Assembly: GCA_022781505.1 (NCBI GenBank)
Contig: JALETK010000031.1
Span: forward strand, 1-42,603
Source: Clostridiales bacterium
GTDB taxonomy: Bacteria; Bacillota; Clostridia; Oscillospirales; Oscillospiraceae
Reading direction: 5' to 3'
Length of the DNA stretch: 42,603 nt
In this document: piece by piece, positions 33,624 to 42,564 of the stretch
How positions within the stretch are numbered: position 1 is the first letter of the stretch
Layout of the letters: the number at the start of each line of letters is the position of its first letter
The notes under the pieces: generated by a model
What the model was told of the DNA's origin: nothing
The model's database searches: none
The model's input: only the letters and a program-made list of their open reading frames with translations
Made by a program: the position numbers and the translations under genes

Positions 33624-34847
33624 ATGCCCATTCAAGTCTACAGCGAAATCGCCCCCTTGCGCCGGGTGCTGCTGCACCGGCCCGGGCAGGAGCTGGAGCA
33701 TTTGGTTCCCGGCTCCCTGGAACGTCTGCTCTTTGACGACATCCCCTATCTCCGCGGCGCTCAGACGGAGCACGACCGCTTTGCCCAGGTGCTCCGGGAG
33801 AACGGCGTGGAGGTGGCCTACCTCTCCAAACTCACCACCGAGGCGCTGGATCAGAGCCCGGAGCTGAAGGCCCAGTTTATTCACGATTTCATCCACGCCA
33901 GCGGCAGCGTCGCTCTGCGGTATGTCAATGAGATCACCGATTTTCTTCTGTCCATTCCCGACACCCACCAGATGGTGCTGCAGACCATGGCGGGAATTCC
34001 TTTCTCGGAGCTGGAGCTTCAGAATGTGAGCACCCTTACGGCCCTGCTCCACGGAAAATCAGACTTTGCCCTGGAGCCCATTCCCAACCTCTATTTCACC
34101 CGGGATCCCTTCGCCTCCATCGGCGGAGGGGTGGCCCTCAATCACATGTACTCCGAAACCCGTCGCCGGGAGACCCTGTACGGGAGCTATATCCTCCGGT
34201 ATCATCCGGACTACGCCGGAACGCCCTTCTTCTACGATCCCGTTCTCCCCTACTCCATTGAGGGCGGCGATATTATGAACCTGTCCGATTCCGTGCTGGC
34301 GGTGGGCATCTCCCAGCGTACCATGCCGGAGGCCATCGAGCGGCTGGCCTGGAACATCTTCCGGAACCCCGCCTCCAAAATCCGCACCATTCTCGCCATG
34401 AGCATCCCCAGCACTCGGGCCTTTATGCACCTGGACACGGTGATGACCCAGGTGGACGTGGACAAGTTTGTGGTGCATCCCGCCATTTTGTCAACCCTTG
34501 AGATCTTCGCCGTCACCCCCGGGGTGAGCGGCACCCTGAACGCCAACCGGCTGGATATGCCCCTGGACAAGGCCCTGGCCCATTATCTGGGGCTCGGTCA
34601 GGTGACCCTGATTCGCTGCGGCGGTCAGGATCAGATCGCCTCCCAGCGGGAGCAGTGGAACGACGGCTCCAACACCCTGTGCATCCGACCCGGTGTGGTC
34701 ATTGCCTATGACCGGAACTATATCACCAACGACATTCTGGAAAGCCACGGCATCACGGTGCTGCGGATTCCCAGCGGTGAGCTGTCCCGTGGCCGGGGCG
34801 GCCCCCGGTGCATGAGTATGCCCCTGGTTCGTGACATTCAATACTAA
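33624..34847 (+). CDS. arcA: Arginine deiminase
   Basis: 407 residues. Guanidino-modifying fold: [12 protein letters not shown] at the start, [40 protein letters not shown] with the catalytic His, and the nucleophile C396 in [11 protein letters not shown]. It hydrolyses arginine to citrulline and ammonia. AAAGGAG precedes the ATG by 7 nt. Only 23 bp separate it from mal and 22 bp from argF, so it appears to be part of the methylaspartate operon. No arcC (carbamate kinase) or arcD follows. Confidence 0.95.
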   Translation: MPIQVYSEIAPLRRVLLHRPGQELEHLVPGSLERLLFDDIPYLRGAQTEHDRFAQVLRENGVEVAYLSKLTTEALDQSPELKAQFIHDFIHASGSVALRYVNEITDFLLSIPDTHQMVLQTMAGIPFSELELQNVSTLTALLHGKSDFALEPIPNLYFTRDPFASIGGGVALNHMYSETRRRETLYGSYILRYHPDYAGTPFFYDPVLPYSIEGGDIMNLSDSVLAVGISQRTMPEAIERLAWNIFRNPASKIRTILAMSIPSTRAFMHLDTVMTQVDVDKFVVHPAILSTLEIFAVTPGVSGTLNANRLDMPLDKALAHYLGLGQVTLIRCGGQDQIASQREQWNDGSNTLCIRPGVVIAYDRNYITNDILESHGITVLRIPSGELSRGRGGPRCMSMPLVRDIQY

Positions 34848-34869
34848 TGACAAAGGAAGGAATATTGCT

Positions 34870-35862
34870 ATGCCTGTCAATCTCCGTGGAAGAAGCTATC
34901 TGAAGCTCCTGGACTACACCCCCGCCGAAATCCGCTACCTGCTGGAGCTGAGCAAGGATTTCAAGCGCATGAAGCGCGCCGGTACCCCCCACCGCTACCT
35001 GGAGGGCAAGAACATCGTCCTCCTGTTTGAGAAGACCTCCACCCGCACCCGCTGCTCCTTTGAGGTAGCAGGCAGAGATCTGGGCCTGGGCGTCACCTAT
35101 CTGGATCCCGGCAGCTCCCAGATGGGCAAGAAGGAATCCATCGCCGACACTGCCCGGGTGCTGGGCCGGATGTACGACGGCATCGAGTACCGGGGCTTCA
35201 GCCAGAAGATTGTGGAGGAGCTGGCCCAGTACGCCGGCGTTCCCGTTTGGAACGGCCTCACGGACGAGTTCCACCCCACCCAGATGCTGGCAGACCTCCT
35301 CACCATTGAGGAGCACTTCGGCTACAGCAAGGGCATCAATTTCACCTACATGGGCGACGCCCGGAACAACATGGGTAACTCCCTCATGGTGGTTTGCGCC
35401 AAGATGGGCCTGCACTTCACCGCCTGCGCTCCCAAGGAGCTGTTCCCTGCTCCCGAGCTGGTGGAGGAGTGCCGGAAGATTGCCGCAGAGACCGGCGGCT
35501 CCGTGCGCCTGACCGAGGACGTAAACGAGGGCACCAAGGACGCCGACGTGCTGTACACTGACATCTGGGTCTCCATGGGTGAGCCGGATTCCGTCTGGGA
35601 AACCCGGATCAACCTCCTGAAGCCCTACCAGGTGAACGCCGCTGCCATGGCCAACGCCAAGCCCACCGCCATCTTCATGCACTGCCTGCCCTCCTTCCAC
35701 GACACCAAGACCACCATCGGCGCCCAGATCGCCGAGAAGTATGGCATCGATGAGATGGAGGTCACGGACGAGGTCTTCGAGTCCAAGCAGTCTGTGGTCT
35801 TCGACGAGGCGGAGAACCGGATGCACACCATCAAGGCCGTGATCTACGCAACCCTCTGCTAA
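34870..35862 (+). CDS. argF: Ornithine carbamoyltransferase, catabolic or anabolic
   Basis: 330 residues from the ATG at 34870, with GGAAGG upstream; the 13-codon extension back into arcA is discarded. Carbamoyl phosphate motif STRTR, HPTQ, and the ornithine-binding [10 protein letters not shown] (HCLP). Next to arcA the catabolic direction is likely: citrulline plus phosphate to ornithine and carbamoyl phosphate. Without carbamate kinase the fate of carbamoyl phosphate (ATP or pyrimidine and arginine synthesis) cannot be told here. Last gene of the operon. Confidence 0.93.
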   Translation: MPVNLRGRSYLKLLDYTPAEIRYLLELSKDFKRMKRAGTPHRYLEGKNIVLLFEKTSTRTRCSFEVAGRDLGLGVTYLDPGSSQMGKKESIADTARVLGRMYDGIEYRGFSQKIVEELAQYAGVPVWNGLTDEFHPTQMLADLLTIEEHFGYSKGINFTYMGDARNNMGNSLMVVCAKMGLHFTACAPKELFPAPELVEECRKIAAETGGSVRLTEDVNEGTKDADVLYTDIWVSMGEPDSVWETRINLLKPYQVNAAAMANAKPTAIFMHCLPSFHDTKTTIGAQIAEKYGIDEMEVTDEVFESKQSVVFDEAENRMHTIKAVIYATLC

Positions 35863-35879
35863 AATCCGCACACATCTGT

Positions 35880-35925
35880 TCCGGCGGGGGTGCCTCAAAA
35901 CGAGTTTTGAGACACCCCCGCCGGA
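35880..35925. repeat. Long near-perfect palindrome after argF
   Basis: Arms TCCGGCGGGGGTG-x-CTCAAAA and TTTTGAG-x-CACCCCCGCCGGA around CGAG: 20 pairs and one mismatch, which is a G-U pair in minus-strand RNA. No T-run follows on either strand, so it may be a palindromic repeat element or a processed 3' end, not a standard terminator. It is 17 bp after the argF stop. Confidence 0.7.
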
Positions 35926-35927
35926 TG

Positions 35928-35972
35928 AAAACGCCGGAAGCAGCCCGTGCAAGGCAGGCTGCTTCCGGCGTT
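35928..35972 (-). terminator. Terminator of the tsaE-tsaB-upp-PRTase genes
   Basis: AACGCCGGAAGCAGCC pairs with GGCTGCTTCCGGCGTT, an 11-nt loop. On the minus strand it continues TTTTCATCC, fitting the end of the PRTase gene 11 bp away. Confidence 0.7.
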
Positions 35973-35983
35973 ATGTATATGAG

Positions 35984-36538
35984 TTACCCTTTCACGGTGC
36001 CGTCGGCATTGAAGAGGGGGAGCTTCTCCAGGTAGATGATGTCTCCCCGGTCCTGGGCATCGCCCTCGGCCAGAATGGCCATGCGGCCGATGATCTTGCC
36101 CCCGGCCTTCTCCACCAGAGCCTCCAGGGCGGTGAGGGATTCCCCGGTGGAAATCACGTCATCCACAATGAGAATCCGCTTGCCCTTCATGAGAGCGGCG
36201 TCGGCGGTGTCCAGATACAGGTGCTGCTCCTTGGCGGTGGTGATGGAGTGCACGGTGGACTCGAACACGCCGGTCATATACAGCTTGGCGCCCTTCCGGG
36301 CCAGCATGTATTTCTTGTCCCCGTGCTGCCGGGCCATCTCGTGAATCAGAGGAATGCCCTTGGCCTCGGCGGTAATGAGATAATCATATTCCGGAGCCTT
36401 TTTCAAAAGCTCCCGGGCAGCGGCCACGGTGAGCTCCTGGTCGCCAAAGATGACAAACGCGCCGATGTACAGGTCATCCGATACCTTGCAAATGGGCAGA
36501 TCCCGCTCCAGGCCTGCCACTGTCATGTGATAAACCAT
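35984..36538 (-). CDS. Adenine/xanthine-type phosphoribosyltransferase
   Basis: 184 residues. The PRPP-binding loop is ILIVDDVISTGES (residues about 120-132), preceded by LITAEAKGIPLIHEMARQHG. Type I PRTase closest in pattern to adenine (Apt) or xanthine (Xpt) enzymes, but the base-binding hood is diverged, so the purine is uncertain. AAAGGAG lies 7 nt before the ATG. A 113-bp gap separates it from upp and contains an 8-bp hairpin (36592-36622), a possible weak terminator, followed 10 nt later by a T-rich tract. Confidence 0.8.
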   Translation of the reverse strand: MVYHMTVAGLERDLPICKVSDDLYIGAFVIFGDQELTVAAARELLKKAPEYDYLITAEAKGIPLIHEMARQHGDKKYMLARKGAKLYMTGVFESTVHSITTAKEQHLYLDTADAALMKGKRILIVDDVISTGESLTALEALVEKAGGKIIGRMAILAEGDAQDRGDIIYLEKLPLFNADGTVKG

Positions 36539-36651
36539 AGTGATGCTCCTTTATATCATTGTTTCTGTAAAATAAAAACCGAGGTTCCGACGGGAGGAGA
36601 CAAGGCCTCACCAGCTCCTCCCTTTCCCATTTCCGGGAATCCGGGGCCTTC

Positions 36652-37281
36652 TCACTTCGTGCCAAAGATCCGGTCGCCTGCGTCTCCAAGACCGGGGACG
36701 ATGTAGGCGTTCTCATTGAGCTTTTCGTCCACGGCAGCCACGAAGATATCCACATCGGGATGGGCCTTGCGCACCGCCTCCACGCCCTCTGGGGCGGCGA
36801 TGATATCCATGAGCGTGATGGACTTGCAGCCGTATTCCTTCACAAAGGAGATGGCCGCCACGGCGCTGCCGCCGGTGGCCAGCATGGGGTCCACAATGAA
36901 CACCCGGCGCTCGGCGATGTCGTTGGGCATCTTGCAGTAATACTTCACCGGCTCATGGGTCTCCGGGTCCCGGAACAGGCCGATGTGGCCAATCTTGGCA
37001 GAGGGAATCAGGTCGATCATGGCGTCCACCATGCCCAGGCCCGCCCGGAGCACAGGGACGATGGCCAGCTTCTTCCCTGCCAGAACATGAACCCTGGCCA
37101 TACCCACAGGGGTCTCCACCTCCGCCTCCTCCATGGGAAGGTTCCGGGTAGCCTCATAGCACATGAGGGCGGAGATTTCGCTGACCAGCTCCCGGAACTC
37201 CTTGACGCTGGTGTCCTTGTTCCGGAGGATAGATAGCTTATGCTGGATCAAAGGATGATTCAATACGTGTACACTGCCCAT
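36652..37281 (-). CDS. upp: Uracil phosphoribosyltransferase
   Basis: 209 residues, exact family length. [17 protein letters not shown] at the N-terminus, [17 protein letters not shown] motif [17 protein letters not shown], and the uracil-binding [17 protein letters not shown] end. It converts uracil and PRPP to UMP. The gene follows tsaB by 21 bp with AAAGGA upstream, so it belongs to the tsaE-tsaB transcript. Confidence 0.95.
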   Translation of the reverse strand: MGSVHVLNHPLIQHKLSILRNKDTSVKEFRELVSEISALMCYEATRNLPMEEAEVETPVGMARVHVLAGKKLAIVPVLRAGLGMVDAMIDLIPSAKIGHIGLFRDPETHEPVKYYCKMPNDIAERRVFIVDPMLATGGSAVAAISFVKEYGCKSITLMDIIAAPEGVEAVRKAHPDVDIFVAAVDEKLNENAYIVPGLGDAGDRIFGTK

Positions 37282-37302
37282 TTTAAAGTGTCCTTTCTTT
37301 CT

Positions 37303-38004
37303 TCATTTTGAAAGCCGTTCCAGCCGCTCCCGCTCCGCCTGGGACAGGCGGAGGTAATTGGGCTGCAGCGCCGCCCCGTCGCCGGATTCTCCCCGGGCAA
37401 TGGCCGCCTCAGCCGCCAGAGCCACGCCGGAGGCCCGCTGGTGCCGCCGGTGCTCCGGAGCAAGCCGGAACCGCTCCTCATGTATTCCGATGGTATTATA
37501 ACACAGATTTGCCCCGTCTCCAACAAAAATTACGGGGCCGTCCCAATTTTTCAGCTCCTGGGCCAGCTCCTCCAGGGAAATGGCCCGGTCCTCCCGCAGC
37601 CGGATGAGCTTACCGCCCTCCGCCCGGAAGAGGGCGTTGTACACCTGGCTCCGCCGGGCGTCCATCACCGGACACACCAGCCCGGACTCCGCACCGTAGC
37701 CCAGCGCCATGGCCTCCAGGGTGGACACACCGTAGAGCGGAAGCTCCTGTCCCCAGGCAAAGCCCTTGGCGGCTGCAACCCCAATCCGAACCCCTGTAAA
37801 GCTGCCGGGTCCCATGGCCACGGCCACCGCGTCCACATCCTCCGCCCCAACACCGCAGGTCTTCATCAGGTTCTCCGCCATGGATAAAATGGTGACGCTG
37901 TGGGTGAGGCCGGCATTCTGATAGCTCTCCGCCAGCAAAACCCCGTCCTCCAGCAGAGCCACGGAGGCCGCCTTGGCCGAGGTCTCAAAGGCCAGAATCC
38001 GCAT
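37303..38004 (-). CDS. tsaB: tRNA threonylcarbamoyladenosine factor TsaB
   Basis: 233 residues. ASKHA fold with ILAFETSAKAASVALLEDG at the N-terminus, VAVAMGPGSFTGVRIGVAAA and CPVMDARRSQVYNALF. TsaB pairs with TsaD and TsaE to place the t6A modification at position 37 of ANN-decoding tRNAs. It starts 20 bases inside the end of tsaE, a coupled arrangement common in Firmicutes. Confidence 0.95.
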   Translation of the reverse strand: MRILAFETSAKAASVALLEDGVLLAESYQNAGLTHSVTILSMAENLMKTCGVGAEDVDAVAVAMGPGSFTGVRIGVAAAKGFAWGQELPLYGVSTLEAMALGYGAESGLVCPVMDARRSQVYNALFRAEGGKLIRLREDRAISLEELAQELKNWDGPVIFVGDGANLCYNTIGIHEERFRLAPEHRRHQRASGVALAAEAAIARGESGDGAALQPNYLRLSQAERERLERLSK

Positions 38005-38428
38005 GAGCGCACCCTCCTTCCACAGTAATCACCCGGTCCTCATCCCGGCCGGGCACCTTTTCGATGGTCACGGTTACGGGGCGCTCCAGAGCCCCGGCCA
38101 CGTTCTCGCTCCACTCCACCACACACACGCCGCCCCGGTCCAGATAGTCCTCCCAGCCGATGTCAAACAGATCCTCCGGGCCGCTGAGCCGGTACATGTC
38201 AAAGTGAAACAGGGGAATTCTCCCCTGGGGATATTCATTTACAATGGTATAGGTGGGGCTTGTCACCGGGTCGGTGATCCCCAGGCCCCGGGCCAGACCC
38301 CGGGTAAAGGCGGTTTTCCCCACACCCAGATCTCCCCGGAGGGCAATCACCTGCCCAGGCCGGAGCCCGGCTGCCAGCCTCTGCCCCAATGCCTCCGTCT
38401 CCAGAGGCGAATGGCTCTCATATCGCAT
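37985..38428 (-). CDS. tsaE: tRNA threonylcarbamoyladenosine ATPase TsaE
   Basis: 147 residues from the ATG at 38428, with GAGGA 4 nt upstream; an ATG at 38440 has no ribosome binding site. Walker A GDLGVGKTAF, then SPTYTIVNEY, HFDMYRL and VVEWSEN (the family Walker B-like end). It supplies ATP-driven turnover to the TsaB-TsaD complex. First gene of the operon. Confidence 0.95.
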   Translation of the reverse strand: MRYESHSPLETEALGQRLAAGLRPGQVIALRGDLGVGKTAFTRGLARGLGITDPVTSPTYTIVNEYPQGRIPLFHFDMYRLSGPEDLFDIGWEDYLDRGGVCVVEWSENVAGALERPVTVTIEKVPGRDEDRVITVEGGCAHADSGL

Positions 38429-38480
38429 GGTATTCCTCATTTCGTAAAAACAGTCCCTTTGTACATTCGTATTTGGGTTT

Positions 38481-38510
38481 ATTTTACCACAGCTTCCTTC
38501 CCTTTGTAAA
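38481..38510 (-). promoter_or_regulatory. Promoter of tsaE-tsaB-upp
   Basis: Minus-strand -35 TTTACA (38510-38505), 18-bp spacer, -10 TAAAAT (38486-38481). Confidence 0.6.
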
Positions 38511-38536
38511 TAGTCAATTCTTCGGGCTCTTTTCTA

Positions 38537-38565
38537 TTTACTTCCCGGCTTTTCGGTGTTACAAT
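38537..38565 (+). promoter_or_regulatory. Promoter of the FtsW/RodA-family gene
   Basis: -35 TTTACT (38537-38542), 17-bp spacer, -10 TACAAT (38560-38565), about 30 bp before the start. Lies back to back with the tsaE promoter. Confidence 0.6.
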
Positions 38566-38595
38566 GACGGTACGACAAAAAAAGGAGTCCCATTC

Positions 38596-39750
38596 ATGCA
38601 GAGAATCATTCACATTTTGCAGACCTTCCGGAAAAAAGGCGATTTGGTATTGCTGTTTTTGTGCCTGCTCACCACGGGCTTCGGGTGCGTCATCATTGCC
38701 AGCGCCACCAATTATCTGGGCAGCAGCCGCTTTCTCACCGTCCAGCTGGCCGCCACGATTCTGGGTGTTTTGTGCTATGTGCTCCTCACCAGCGTGGATG
38801 TGGAGATTCTGGCAGAGCGGCGGGAGATTCTCTTCGCCATAGACGCCATCCTCATCCTCCTGCTGATCCCCTTCGGCACCGACGGCGGCACCGGCAACCG
38901 CAGCTGGCTGGATTTGCCCGGCTTCCCCGTGAACATTCAGCCTGCGGAAATCTGCAAGATTATTTTCACCATCCTTCTGGCCAAGGTCATGCAGGTTCAT
39001 CAGAACCACATCTCCTCTCCCAGGGCGGTCTTCCCCATGGCCTTTCACCTGGTATTCCTGGTGGGCCTCAACATCGCCATCTCCGGCGACACCGGCGTGT
39101 CCCTGATCTTCGTCTTCGTCTTTATGGTCATGGCCTATGTGGGTGGTGTGAAGCTCTGGTGGTTCCTGGCTGCTTTTGGAGCCATTGCCGCCATTGCTCC
39201 CTACTTCTGGGCAAACATCATGCCGGATTATCAGAAAAACCGGATTCTCGTGATCTTTGACCCAACAATCGACCCGGACGGCCTGTATGAGCGCTGGCAT
39301 ATGAAGCACAGCCTCCTGTCCCTCACCGGCGGCGGCCTCACGGGCCAGGGCCTGTTCAACGGCAGCCGCACCCAGGTGGGCGCCCTGAACGCCCAGCACA
39401 CGGACTTTATCTTCTCCGCCATCGGCGAGGAGCTGGGGCTTCTGGGCTGCGCCTTCACCCTCCTGCTTTTGGCCGCCGTAATCTTCCGGGTAATCTATGT
39501 GTCCCTGAGAGCTCCGGACTACTTAAGCCGCCTCATCTGCGTGGGCATCGCCGCCGCTTTGATTTTCCAGGTGTGCATCAACGTGGGCATGTGCCTGGGT
39601 CTGGTGCCGGTCATCGGCCTGACCCTCCCCTTCATCAGCTACGGCGGCAGCTCCATCGTCTCCATGTATCTCGCCATGGGCATCGTCTCCAGCATCCACG
39701 CCCACCCCACCCCGTCAACCCGCAGCCGCTACATCCAGCCGCCGCAATAG
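38596..39750 (+). CDS. FtsW/RodA/SpoVE-family SEDS glycosyltransferase
   Basis: 384 residues from the ATG at 38596, with AAAGGAG 8 nt upstream; the open frame before it is discarded. About ten membrane helices. SEDS signatures are present: NIQPAEICKIIFTILLAK, SGDTGVSLIFV, the HTDFIFSAIGEELGLLG loop, and PVIGLTLPFISYGGSS at the end. These proteins polymerise lipid II into glycan strands with a partner class b PBP. Sequence alone does not separate division (FtsW), elongation (RodA) and spore cortex (SpoVE) roles; no PBP gene is adjacent. No intact terminator follows; only half of a palindrome is seen at 39764-39780. Confidence 0.9.
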   Translation: MQRIIHILQTFRKKGDLVLLFLCLLTTGFGCVIIASATNYLGSSRFLTVQLAATILGVLCYVLLTSVDVEILAERREILFAIDAILILLLIPFGTDGGTGNRSWLDLPGFPVNIQPAEICKIIFTILLAKVMQVHQNHISSPRAVFPMAFHLVFLVGLNIAISGDTGVSLIFVFVFMVMAYVGGVKLWWFLAAFGAIAAIAPYFWANIMPDYQKNRILVIFDPTIDPDGLYERWHMKHSLLSLTGGGLTGQGLFNGSRTQVGALNAQHTDFIFSAIGEELGLLGCAFTLLLLAAVIFRVIYVSLRAPDYLSRLICVGIAAALIFQVCINVGMCLGLVPVIGLTLPFISYGGSSIVSMYLAMGIVSSIHAHPTPSTRSRYIQPPQ

Positions 39751-39789
39751 GCCTGTATACCTTCGGGGCGCTGTCTCAAATACTGTTGC

Positions 39790-40370
39790 ACCAAGAATAA
39801 CAGGAGAAATAATTTAGCGATATAGGATAGCTTGGAAAGCGTGAACGGGGCAAAGAGCCCCTTTCACGTTTAATCAAGGGTTTTTCCAAACCTCGCTGGT
39901 TTGGAAGTCAAGAATATTCCCTGCACCAGAAGTGCAGGTTTCCATACTTGTACTTTACATTCGCATGTCGTTCGAATATCATTGGACTGCTTTTCCCCTC
40001 GAGATATTCTATGATCTCCGATACGCCGTACTTGGGAGGGATTGCCACATAGAGATGGATGTGGTCAAGCATTGCTGCCGCCGCAAGGATTTCTATCCCT
40101 TTTCTGGCACATAACGTTCTGATGATTTGACCGATATCTGCTGATATTTACCTGTATATCATCTGCCTTCGGTATTTCGGTGTTAAGACGATATGATATT
40201 TGCAATTCCACTTGGTATGTGCTAAACTATTATTATTCACTTCATAACCTCCTTTGATTATGCTTGTAGCGGTTGGCAAACCTGCTACTACTCTATCATG
40301 GGAGGTTCTTATTTTCTACGCATAAGTAGAACTTTTTCCAACGCACCCGCATAGCGGGTGGTAGTCTTTC
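39790..40370 (-). mobile_element. Decayed IS200-type (IS200/IS605 family) element
   Basis: Contains the tnpA pseudogene at 39908-40240. The end upstream of tnpA has the subterminal hairpin CACCCGC-ATA... read as CACCCGCTATGCGGGTG (around 40348-40364); the other side has two hairpins: TTCCAAACC / GGTTTGGAA (39883-39906) and GTGAAxGGGGC / GCCCCxTTCAC (39840-39868). Both features are typical of these single-stranded transposing elements, which lack terminal inverted repeats. Exact ends are uncertain. It separates the SEDS gene from rqcH and accounts for most of this 670-bp gap. Confidence 0.65.
39908..40240 (-). pseudogene. IS200-type transposase TnpA, nonsense-mutated and truncated
   Basis: Starts at a GTG (40240) with GGAGG 7 nt upstream: MNNNSLAHTKWNCKYHIVLT, then PKYRRQMIYR. 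Codon 31 is TAA (40150-40148), where relatives have Lys. The frame then continues through SADIGQIIRTLCARKGIEIL, the HUH motif DHIHLYVAIPPK, and HANVKYKYGNLHFWCREY before a TGA at codon 111. Full TnpA is about 150 residues, so the C-terminal helix with the catalytic Tyr is missing. It cannot act on its own. Confidence 0.9.
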
Positions 40371-40382
40371 TAGGAACAGCAA

Positions 40383-40407
40383 AGGCCCAGGCAGTTGGCC
40401 TGGGCCT
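40383..40407 (-). terminator. Terminator of mrnC-rqcH
   Basis: AGGCCCAGGC, a 5-nt loop, GCCTGGGCCT: a 10-bp perfect stem 18 bp after the rqcH stop. On the minus strand only TTGCTG follows, so termination may be modest. Confidence 0.65.
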
Positions 40408-40424
40408 CATTGGGCAGCATATGG

Positions 40425-42161
40425 TTATTTCGTTTTCAGCTTCTCCGCCAGTCCCGGGTCCGGGGTGACGTAAACCGTGCGGTAGGTGGTGTAGACCACC
40501 ATGCCGGGCTTCGCACCGCCGGGTTTTTTCACATAGCGAACCGGGGTCACGTCCACGGCCACGTTCTGGCCCTGGCGGCCCTGGGAGAACCAGGCGGCCA
40601 GCTGGGCGGCCTGGGTGATGGTGTCGTCCGGGGGCTGCACCCCTGCCCAGGGGATGATCACATGGCTGCCGCTCTGCTTCTGTACATGGAGCCACAGGTC
40701 ATTCTTCTGGGCCAGCTTTGTGGTGAGCTCGTCGTTCTGCCGGTTGTTCCGGCCCACATAAATGGGATAGCCGTCGGTGGACACAAAGCGCATGGGCTTG
40801 GAGGCCGCCTGCTTCATGCGCTTTCTTCCGGGATCCTGGCGCACATAGCCCCCTGCTGCCAGCTCCTGGCGAATCTCCTCCAGCTCCTGCTCGTTCTCCG
40901 CCCGATCCAGCTCCTCCAGAACGCTCTCCAGATATTCCAGCTCCCCCCTGCCCAGCTCCAGCTGGCGGGTCAGCTCCTTCTCCGCGTTCTTGGCCTTGGC
41001 GTATTCCTTGTAGAACTTCGCCGCGTTCTGCTGGGGCGACAGAAGCGGCGACAGAGGAATTTGAATTTGCTTCATATCCGGGTCATAGAAATTCTCCGCT
41101 TCCAGAATCCTTTGGCCCTTCGTAATGGCGTGGAGGTTGGCGGTGACAATGTCCCCCATCTGCCGCAGGTGCTCCCGGTCCTGGGCAGTGAGCAGCTCCT
41201 TTTCCTGGAGGGCCATCTTCCGACGGGTGCGGTCCCGGAGGTTCTGCACCGTCTTGCGGATGGCCTGGGCCTTCTGCCGCATCACATCCCGCCGGTCCCG
41301 GAGGGTGTAGTACCGGTCCAGAAGGGCGCAGTAACTCTCCGCCTCCCGGCTGGGCCGCCCATACTGGCGGATGGGGACACAGGCGTAGGCCTTGGGCGTT
41401 CCATCCGCCGCCTCGTAAAGATGGGGCCCCCGTCTGGCGGGGTCAAAAAAGGAGACCAGCCGCTCCGCCGCAGGCACAAGATCCGCTCCCTCCAGCCGGG
41501 CATCCACATCCCCCAGAGCATACAAGCTGGCCTCCCGGCACACCAGAGGGGACAATCCTCCCAGGGCATCCATCAGGCGGTCCGCCAGGAGATCCGGGCC
41601 GGGAGCCCGGAGCATGGCCAGGAAGTCCTCCCGTCCCATCTCCGCAGGATTCCGCTTTTCCACCGGCTCCGGAGGCTGATAGTACAGGCCCGGGAGGGCC
41701 TGACGCTTGGCGGAGTCGTCCAGGCCAACACGGCGCAGGCAGTCCAGAATTCTGCCGTCGGCGCCCAGAAGATAGATGTTGGTGGTTCTGCCCATGAGCT
41801 CCGCCACCAGATACCGGTTCACCGAATCACCCAGCTCGTCGGTACACTGGAAGGTCAGGCGAACCAGGCGCTCCATAGGCGGCTGCTCCACCGCCGTGAG
41901 CTTCCCTCCGGACAGGTGCTTCCGCAGAAGCATACAGAACATGGGGGGCTGCTCCGGGTTCTCCGGGTTGGCTCCCGTGAGATGCAGCCGGGGTGCCGTG
42001 GGATTGGCTGCAATCAGCAGCCGCTGGCGGCCCTCCTGGCAGCGCAGCAGGAGAATGACCGTATCTCTGGCGGGCTGGTGAATCTTCTCCACCCGGGCCC
42101 CCAGGGCGGTTTTCCGCAGCTCCTCCAGCACGCCGGATAAAAAGAATGCGTCAAATGCCAT
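40425..42161 (-). CDS. rqcH: RqcH (NFACT family), ribosome-associated quality control
   Basis: 578 residues. NFACT-N domain (1-about 200) with FCMLLRKHL (75-83), a helix-hairpin-helix region, a long coiled coil (about 280-445), and NFACT-R with NDLWLHVQKQSGSHVII near residue 495. RqcH binds obstructed 50S subunits with tRNA-Ala and adds C-terminal alanine tails that mark stalled chains for decay; older annotations call it fibronectin-binding protein A. At the tRNA-contact pair known as D97-R98 in Bacillus the residues here are E97-R98. Its start overlaps the mrnC end by 11 bases. Confidence 0.92.
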   Translation of the reverse strand: MAFDAFFLSGVLEELRKTALGARVEKIHQPARDTVILLLRCQEGRQRLLIAANPTAPRLHLTGANPENPEQPPMFCMLLRKHLSGGKLTAVEQPPMERLVRLTFQCTDELGDSVNRYLVAELMGRTTNIYLLGADGRILDCLRRVGLDDSAKRQALPGLYYQPPEPVEKRNPAEMGREDFLAMLRAPGPDLLADRLMDALGGLSPLVCREASLYALGDVDARLEGADLVPAAERLVSFFDPARRGPHLYEAADGTPKAYACVPIRQYGRPSREAESYCALLDRYYTLRDRRDVMRQKAQAIRKTVQNLRDRTRRKMALQEKELLTAQDREHLRQMGDIVTANLHAITKGQRILEAENFYDPDMKQIQIPLSPLLSPQQNAAKFYKEYAKAKNAEKELTRQLELGRGELEYLESVLEELDRAENEQELEEIRQELAAGGYVRQDPGRKRMKQAASKPMRFVSTDGYPIYVGRNNRQNDELTTKLAQKNDLWLHVQKQSGSHVIIPWAGVQPPDDTITQAAQLAAWFSQGRQGQNVAVDVTPVRYVKKPGGAKPGMVVYTTYRTVYVTPDPGLAEKLKTK

Positions 42162-42564
42162 ATAGCTCCTCCATCACTGTGACAAACAGCTGGTTAATTC
42201 TCTCAGTCTTCCCCTCCAGGTACAGGTGCCCGAACAGGCACTCCAGCCCCGTGGCCCGGGCGTACTCCCTGGGGGTTGCGTTTTTGGGAACGCCGTGGAC
42301 ATGGGCGTTTCTCCCCCGGTGATAGATGGCTTCCTCCTCGGGGGTGAGCAGAGGCTCCAGCCGCTCCACAAACCGGGACTGAGCCGGGGCGGAGACATAG
42401 GCCACCGTCTCCCGGTGAAGATTTCCCGCTTTGGTTCTGCCGTGGCTGCAGAGCCACGCCCGAACCAAAAGCTCAAACACACCGTCTCCCATGTGGGCCA
42501 GGCCCAGAGAGGAGACGGCATCCACCTGCCGCCTGTCCATGTGCAGCGCAAAATAATTCTCCAT
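42151..42564 (-). CDS. mrnC: Mini-ribonuclease 3
   Basis: 137 residues, RNase III catalytic domain without the dsRNA-binding domain. LAHMGDGVFELLVRAWL holds catalytic D27; GRNAHVHGVPKNATPREYAR is the typical middle block, and GLECLFGHLYLEG carries the second acidic cluster. Mini-III matures 23S rRNA ends in Firmicutes and is often encoded next to cysS, which would lie beyond the window edge. AAAGG lies 9 nt upstream of the ATG. Confidence 0.93.
   Translation of the reverse strand: MENYFALHMDRRQVDAVSSLGLAHMGDGVFELLVRAWLCSHGRTKAGNLHRETVAYVSAPAQSRFVERLEPLLTPEEEAIYHRGRNAHVHGVPKNATPREYARATGLECLFGHLYLEGKTERINQLFVTVMEELYGI

Noticed and set aside
36592-36622. Hairpin between upp and the PRTase gene as a firm terminator or purine riboswitch
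   Set aside because: The 8-bp stem is 10 nt from the T-rich tract, and no purine aptamer core is recognisable; it is only mentioned as a weak possibility.
40309-40695. A 128-codon minus-strand frame reaching into the IS remnant
   Set aside because: It overlaps the end of rqcH in another frame, has shadow-type composition (Arg/Gly/Pro-rich) and no ribosome binding site.
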